A DNA stretch of 64,000 bases from Bacteroidales bacterium UBA4070 (GTDB lineage: Bacteria; Bacteroidota; Bacteroidia; Bacteroidales; VadinHA17): NCBI GenBank assembly GCA_002383485.1, contig DFYY01000025.1, positions 89,520 through 153,519 of the forward strand. The letters are read 5' to 3'. The notes under the pieces were generated by a model. That model worked only from the letters and a program-made list of their open reading frames with translations, was not told the DNA's origin and did not search any database. Shown piece after piece: positions 61,134 to 64,000 of the stretch. A program made the translations under genes and the position numbers. Each line of letters begins with the position of its first letter. Position 1 is the first letter of the stretch.

Positions 61134-61725
61134 ATGAATACAAACGCCACAAAACTATCCCTGAAAAAAAATCGGATATGGCCTTGGCGACACGGCATCG
61201 CACTTTGTATGGGACATGGTGGGCTTCCGGATCCTTATTTTTTATACAGATACTTTCGGAATATCTGCAGCTGTAGCCGGTACCATAATGCTGATAGCCC
61301 GCTTCCGGGATATGCTCAGTGATCCGCTGATGGGCATCATTGCCGACAGTACCAGCACCCGGCGGGGTAAATTCCGTCCATACCTGCTCTGGACAATGCT
61401 TGCCGATACCGCTGATTACTCTGAATGGAAATTTGGCCGGCGTGCAACCGGACTGGTATTTTCGGCGGCCACGTTTGCACAGAAGGCCGGATGGGGCATC
61501 GGCGGCGCACTGGCAGGCTGGATGCTTGCCCTTTTTCAGTTTGTCCCGAATGCTGACCAGTCAGCCACCACCCTGACCGGCATAAAACTGATGATCTCAG
61601 TCTTTTCCGGTATTCTCTATATGTCGTGCGCCATTCTGCTCTGGTTCTATGCCATTGACCATAAAACCTGCATTCTGATGCAGGAAGAGCTCGAAAAAAG
61701 AAGGGAAGAATCAGAAGAGAATTAA
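61134..61725 (+). pseudogene. Broken GPH-type sugar:cation symporter (MFS)
   Basis: Remnant of a glycoside-pentoside-hexuronide symporter. The reading frame from 61134 is lost at a run of eight A (61164-61171): removing one A restores KIGYGLGDTASHFVWDMVGF and joins FYTDTFGISAAVAGTIMLIA. After RGKFRPYLLWT (near 61395) the sequence jumps straight to ADTADYSEWKFGRRATGL, which in the family lies roughly 200 residues further on, so the middle helices are deleted. The C-terminal part to DHKTCILMQEELEKRREES is otherwise normal. Two lesions make this a pseudogene. Confidence 0.85.
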
Positions 61726-61911
61726 GAAGGGGACTATGCCTCTTTACAAGGTTAAGGCTATAGCCGGAACATTCAAAGAATGCTACAAGACAAAGATGCA
61801 TGTGCCAATATCTGAAAATTGTTAATATCACCGGCCCATTAAAAGAATAGTGCGAGGCAAATATGCAAATATGCCAGTGCGACTTTTAGAAATAATAACA
61901 TCACCTGCATT

Positions 61912-62184
61912 ATGAAAAAGTTACTTCAAATTCTGATTTTCGCCATGGTTGCCATATTGGTACCATCATGCAATCCGGGGCCGCGTGTCACCGGAAAAAC
62001 CGTAGCTGAAATACTTGGCTCCCCCGACTACCAGGCCATCTCATACGGTGGTTATCGCGATACTACCAGGGATATTCAGCCTACGATTCCCCAGCTGAAG
62101 GAAGACATGAAAATATTATCGGCCATGGGAATAAAGGTAGTCCGGACCTATAATGTCCATCTCGATGAGGCGGCGACTTTCTGA
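61912..62184 (+). pseudogene. N-terminal fragment of an exported glycosidase-like lipoprotein
   Basis: Ninety residues with a lipoprotein signal peptide (lipobox VPSC at about residue 20), then VTGKTVAEILGSPDYQAISY and DIQPTIPQLKEDMKILSAMGIKVVRTYN. The last part resembles the start of a TIM-barrel glycosidase, possibly glucanase-like. The frame stops at 62184, where a full enzyme would only be entering its first barrel strands. With the broken symporter upstream it looks like a degraded sugar-use locus, cut where the AT-rich toxin-antitoxin island begins. Family assignment is tentative. Confidence 0.5.
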
Positions 62185-62285
62185 TTATTGGCGTTAAGTG
62201 AGGGTTTCCAGGGTTTTTTAAAGATCAACCTCAGTTTTAAGGCCAAAACTTAAACATGCATTATTATATGCAATAACTCGCATTT

Positions 62286-62325
62286 TATTTCTATAAATAT
62301 ATATATTTGTATATAAATAGAAATA
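62286..62325. promoter_or_regulatory. Inverted-repeat operator of the AbiE-type pair
   Basis: Perfect 9-base arms TATTTCTAT (62286-62294) and ATAGAAATA (62317-62325) flank the -7 box. The arm centres are 31 bases apart, about three helical turns, and the similarity extends outward with minor mismatches. The downstream arm ends one base before the ATG of the antitoxin. AbiEi-type antitoxins are known to repress their own promoter by binding inverted repeats, so this is the likely operator. Confidence 0.65.
62302..62309 (+). promoter_or_regulatory. -7 promoter element for the AbiE-type pair
   Basis: TATATTTG matches TAnnTTTG and lies between the two operator arms, 17 bases before the ATG at 62327. 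The leader would be about ten bases. Confidence 0.6.
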
Positions 62326-62326
62326 T

Positions 62327-62962
62327 ATGTGGATTGAGTTTCTGACGAGAATGAAGCCTTTCAGGGTATTTTCAATAATAGATGTGGGAAAGCAATTTCC
62401 TTCAATGAATCTGATGAATCTTGTCCGCTGGCAGAAGAAAGGGTATATTTTAAAACTGAGAAATGGATGGTATGCCTTTAACGATACAGCAAACAGCGAG
62501 AATATAGAATGGCTCGCTGCCAACCTGATCTATGCTCCTTCATATATTAGTTTGCATACGGCGCTTTCCTGGTATAACCTGATCCCGGATATGGTACCTG
62601 TTACTACTTCGGTAACCACGCGGAAAACAAACAAATTCTCAACTTGTTTCGGAGACTTTTATTATCACCGCATTAAACCGGAATTGTTCGGATTCGGATA
62701 TTCACTTGAAAATATGGATGCCAACAGTACCACAGGTAATCCAGGCAGAAAAATCATGGTGGCTACTCCACAGAAAGCTATTCTGGATTTTTTTTATGTC
62801 CATAGTTTTTATGATTCGAAAAAGGAAATGAAAAATCTCAGATTGAATGACTACGAACTGACAAAATTCATTGACGATGAGTTTTACAATTTCCTTGGAA
62901 AGTATGAGAGCGAAGCCCTTAAGCGTAGAATTCAATTGATGACCAAAACATATGGCTTATGA
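62327..62962 (+). CDS. AbiEi-like type IV antitoxin / transcriptional repressor
   Basis: A 211-residue protein matching the AbiEi antitoxin family in layout. The N-terminal winged helix (about 1-60: FRVFSIIDVGKQFPSMN, then LVRWQKKGYILKLRNGWYAF) is the DNA-binding part. The C-terminal domain follows (SYISLHTALSWYNLIPDMVP; MVATPQKAILDFFYVHSF), where ATPQKAILD corresponds to the conserved ATPEKAllD motif. It is overlapped by 4 bases by the toxin-like gene. The region is visibly more AT-rich than its surroundings, a sign of horizontal acquisition. It likely represses the operon through the inverted repeat just upstream. Confidence 0.85.
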   Translation: MWIEFLTRMKPFRVFSIIDVGKQFPSMNLMNLVRWQKKGYILKLRNGWYAFNDTANSENIEWLAANLIYAPSYISLHTALSWYNLIPDMVPVTTSVTTRKTNKFSTCFGDFYYHRIKPELFGFGYSLENMDANSTTGNPGRKIMVATPQKAILDFFYVHSFYDSKKEMKNLRLNDYELTKFIDDEFYNFLGKYESEALKRRIQLMTKTYGL

Positions 62963-63759
62963 TCAGCTTCGACGAAATAAAATCCTTCTTCGGTGATAGT
63001 ATCAGAAGGAATCCTTCATGGTTTGAATATATGCTGAAGGAGTATTTTCATTACAGGTTTCTGGATATTATTTTTTCGTCAGAATATGGGTCAAAGCTAA
63101 GTTTTATAGGAGGAACCAGCCTGCGGATTTTACATAATATTAAGCGCTTCAGTGAAGATCTTGACTTTGACTGCTTCAATCTGTCGAGGGAAGAATTCAT
63201 AGATCTGACCGACAAGCTTATTGAAAGAATCAGACAGGAAGGAGTTAAGATTGAAGCCGAAGACAAGGGAAGGGATCTCAAATTGGCTGCATTCCGAAGG
63301 AACATTATCTTTCCCGGCTTATTGTTTGAGTTAGGATTCACGGGTCACAGGGAGAAGAAGCTTCTGATAAAGATCGAATGTGAACCGCATAATTATGTAT
63401 ATGTACCGGCAAAACCCATTATACAGAAATTCAATGTATTTACACAGATATTCACCCCTTCTCCGGGTATTCTTCTTTCTATGAAAACCGGTGCAGTTTT
63501 GGAAAGAGGGAAAGGCCGGGATTACTATGACTTTATATTCCTCTCGGGCTTTACTGATCCTGACTTTGGCTATCTGGAGAAAAAATTTGGTATTTCAAAT
63601 CATATTCAATTATATGAAAGGATACTCAAATCCTGTGAAACAACAGATTTCGAACTTAAATCCCGCGACTTCGAAAAACTGGTGTTCGATACAGCAGAAA
63701 CCAGGAAAATCCTGCTATTCAAGGACTATATCCTGCAAAGATTAACTCAGGCTCAATAG
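62959..63759 (+). CDS. AbiEii/AbiGii family nucleotidyltransferase toxin
   Basis: A 266-residue nucleotidyltransferase-fold protein. Motif I reads FIGGTSLRILHNIKRFSEDLDFD (split: GGTS at 51-54, SEDLDF at 65-70), the AbiEii form of the GS...DxD site. Later motifs appear as ILLSMKTGAVLERGKGRDYYDFIFL around residues 175-200, with a conserved Lys and Asp. In the type IV AbiE systems the toxin is a GTP-binding nucleotidyltransferase-like protein whose growth inhibition is countered by AbiEi. Gene order, 4-base overlap and motifs fit. Phage-defence activity is plausible but not shown. Confidence 0.87.
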   Translation: MISFDEIKSFFGDSIRRNPSWFEYMLKEYFHYRFLDIIFSSEYGSKLSFIGGTSLRILHNIKRFSEDLDFDCFNLSREEFIDLTDKLIERIRQEGVKIEAEDKGRDLKLAAFRRNIIFPGLLFELGFTGHREKKLLIKIECEPHNYVYVPAKPIIQKFNVFTQIFTPSPGILLSMKTGAVLERGKGRDYYDFIFLSGFTDPDFGYLEKKFGISNHIQLYERILKSCETTDFELKSRDFEKLVFDTAETRKILLFKDYILQRLTQAQ

Positions 63760-63809
63760 ATTTTCTGCCTCTTTTCAAAATACAAATTCCGGATCTGATA
63801 ATAAGATAC

Positions 63810-63880
63810 AAATCCCGATCAGGTGTTTTCCTCTGGTAAATGTTTGTGTAAACAATGCATTTACTAAGTCATCGGGATTT
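63810..63880. repeat. Short inverted and direct repeats after the toxin gene
   Basis: AAATCCCGAT (63810-63819) is repeated inverted as ATCGGGATTT (63871-63880). Upstream, ATACAAATTCCGGATC near 63780 is a near copy of ATACAAATCCCGATC near 63806. These could be the edge of the mobile remnant that follows or a hairpin. Confidence 0.4.
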
Positions 63881-64000
63881 TTGACCTCAGGCTCACCTGC
63901 TTTTTTTTATCTATTATTTCCACAGGCGTTGCAGTGGTGTCGGCATGATATTCTTTTAGCGATGAGCGTGATACGCACATGTAATCGTAACCCTTGTTTT
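63864..64000 (-). pseudogene. Transposase fragment (IS1634/IS4-like), cut by the window end
   Basis: A minus-strand reading frame open from the window end down to a TAG at 63864-63866. The visible 44 residues include NKGYDYMCVSRSSLKEYHAD and VEIIDKKKQVSLRSK, reminiscent of the middle of IS1634-type transposases (GY-x-Y-x-CVSRSKLK). The stop comes well before the C-terminal catalytic region expected, so it is probably a truncated element. Identification rests on a short match. Confidence 0.4.

Overview
The window reads as chromosomal DNA of a Bacteroidota bacterium, most like the Bacteroidales. Pointers are several exact Bacteroidota-type -7 promoter boxes (TAnnTTTG) in front of genes, few Shine-Dalgarno sequences, a type IX secretion (T9SS) C-terminal sorting domain, the Cys-rich Bacteroidota form of PheS, an outer-membrane beta-barrel family with a carboxypeptidase-like N-terminal domain, DUF4292, and a PurF paralogue without its N-terminal cysteine. 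No rRNA, tRNA or CRISPR array was recognised.

Layout. 1-10 kb: 3' part of rnpA, an S41 protease, then queD-polA-moaD-moaE on the minus strand, an acyl-CoA synthetase, lspA, a polyprenyl synthetase and a doubly broken CoA-binding-protein gene. 10-28.3 kb: mostly minus strand. It holds uvrC, adenine deaminase and an eight-gene envelope/housekeeping run (flippase, dut, TPR lipoprotein, DUF4292 lipoprotein, EnvC-like, anti-sigma-like ATPase, ybeY, mnmG), with a cyclophilin, pheS and an FNR-like regulator on plus, then ruvB, a YwqK-repeat protein and nadA. Three near-perfect parS sites lie at 10.1, 13.7 and 17.8 kb. 28.3-28.7 kb: the only long gene-free stretch, AT-rich and with inverted repeats. 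Gene strand bias flips around it, so it is a candidate replication origin. 28.7-33.8 kb: rpiB, an Rrf2 regulator, a VanZ-like protein, hemW, a coiled-coil membrane protein and a PurF paralogue.

33.9-51.5 kb is the most remarkable part. Six tightly packed plus-strand genes encode two small DUF4402 proteins, a PapD-like periplasmic chaperone, a 3767-residue GEVED/T9SS surface protein, a third DUF4402 protein and a 1240-residue usher-like outer-membrane protein that carries three SPOR-like domains. Together they look like a chaperone-usher fibre system in a Bacteroidota cell, with an usher that may be tethered to peptidoglycan and a giant T9SS-exported adhesin encoded in the same operon.

51.5-64 kb: endonuclease IV, an old-yellow-enzyme oxidoreductase, a small barrel-like protein, a pirin, a two-gene envelope pair, and a 797-residue protein I do not recognise. 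Then comes a decayed sugar-uptake locus (a broken GPH-type symporter and a truncated lipoprotein), abutting an AT-rich AbiEi/AbiEii toxin-antitoxin pair with a clear inverted-repeat operator, and a transposase-like fragment at the window edge.
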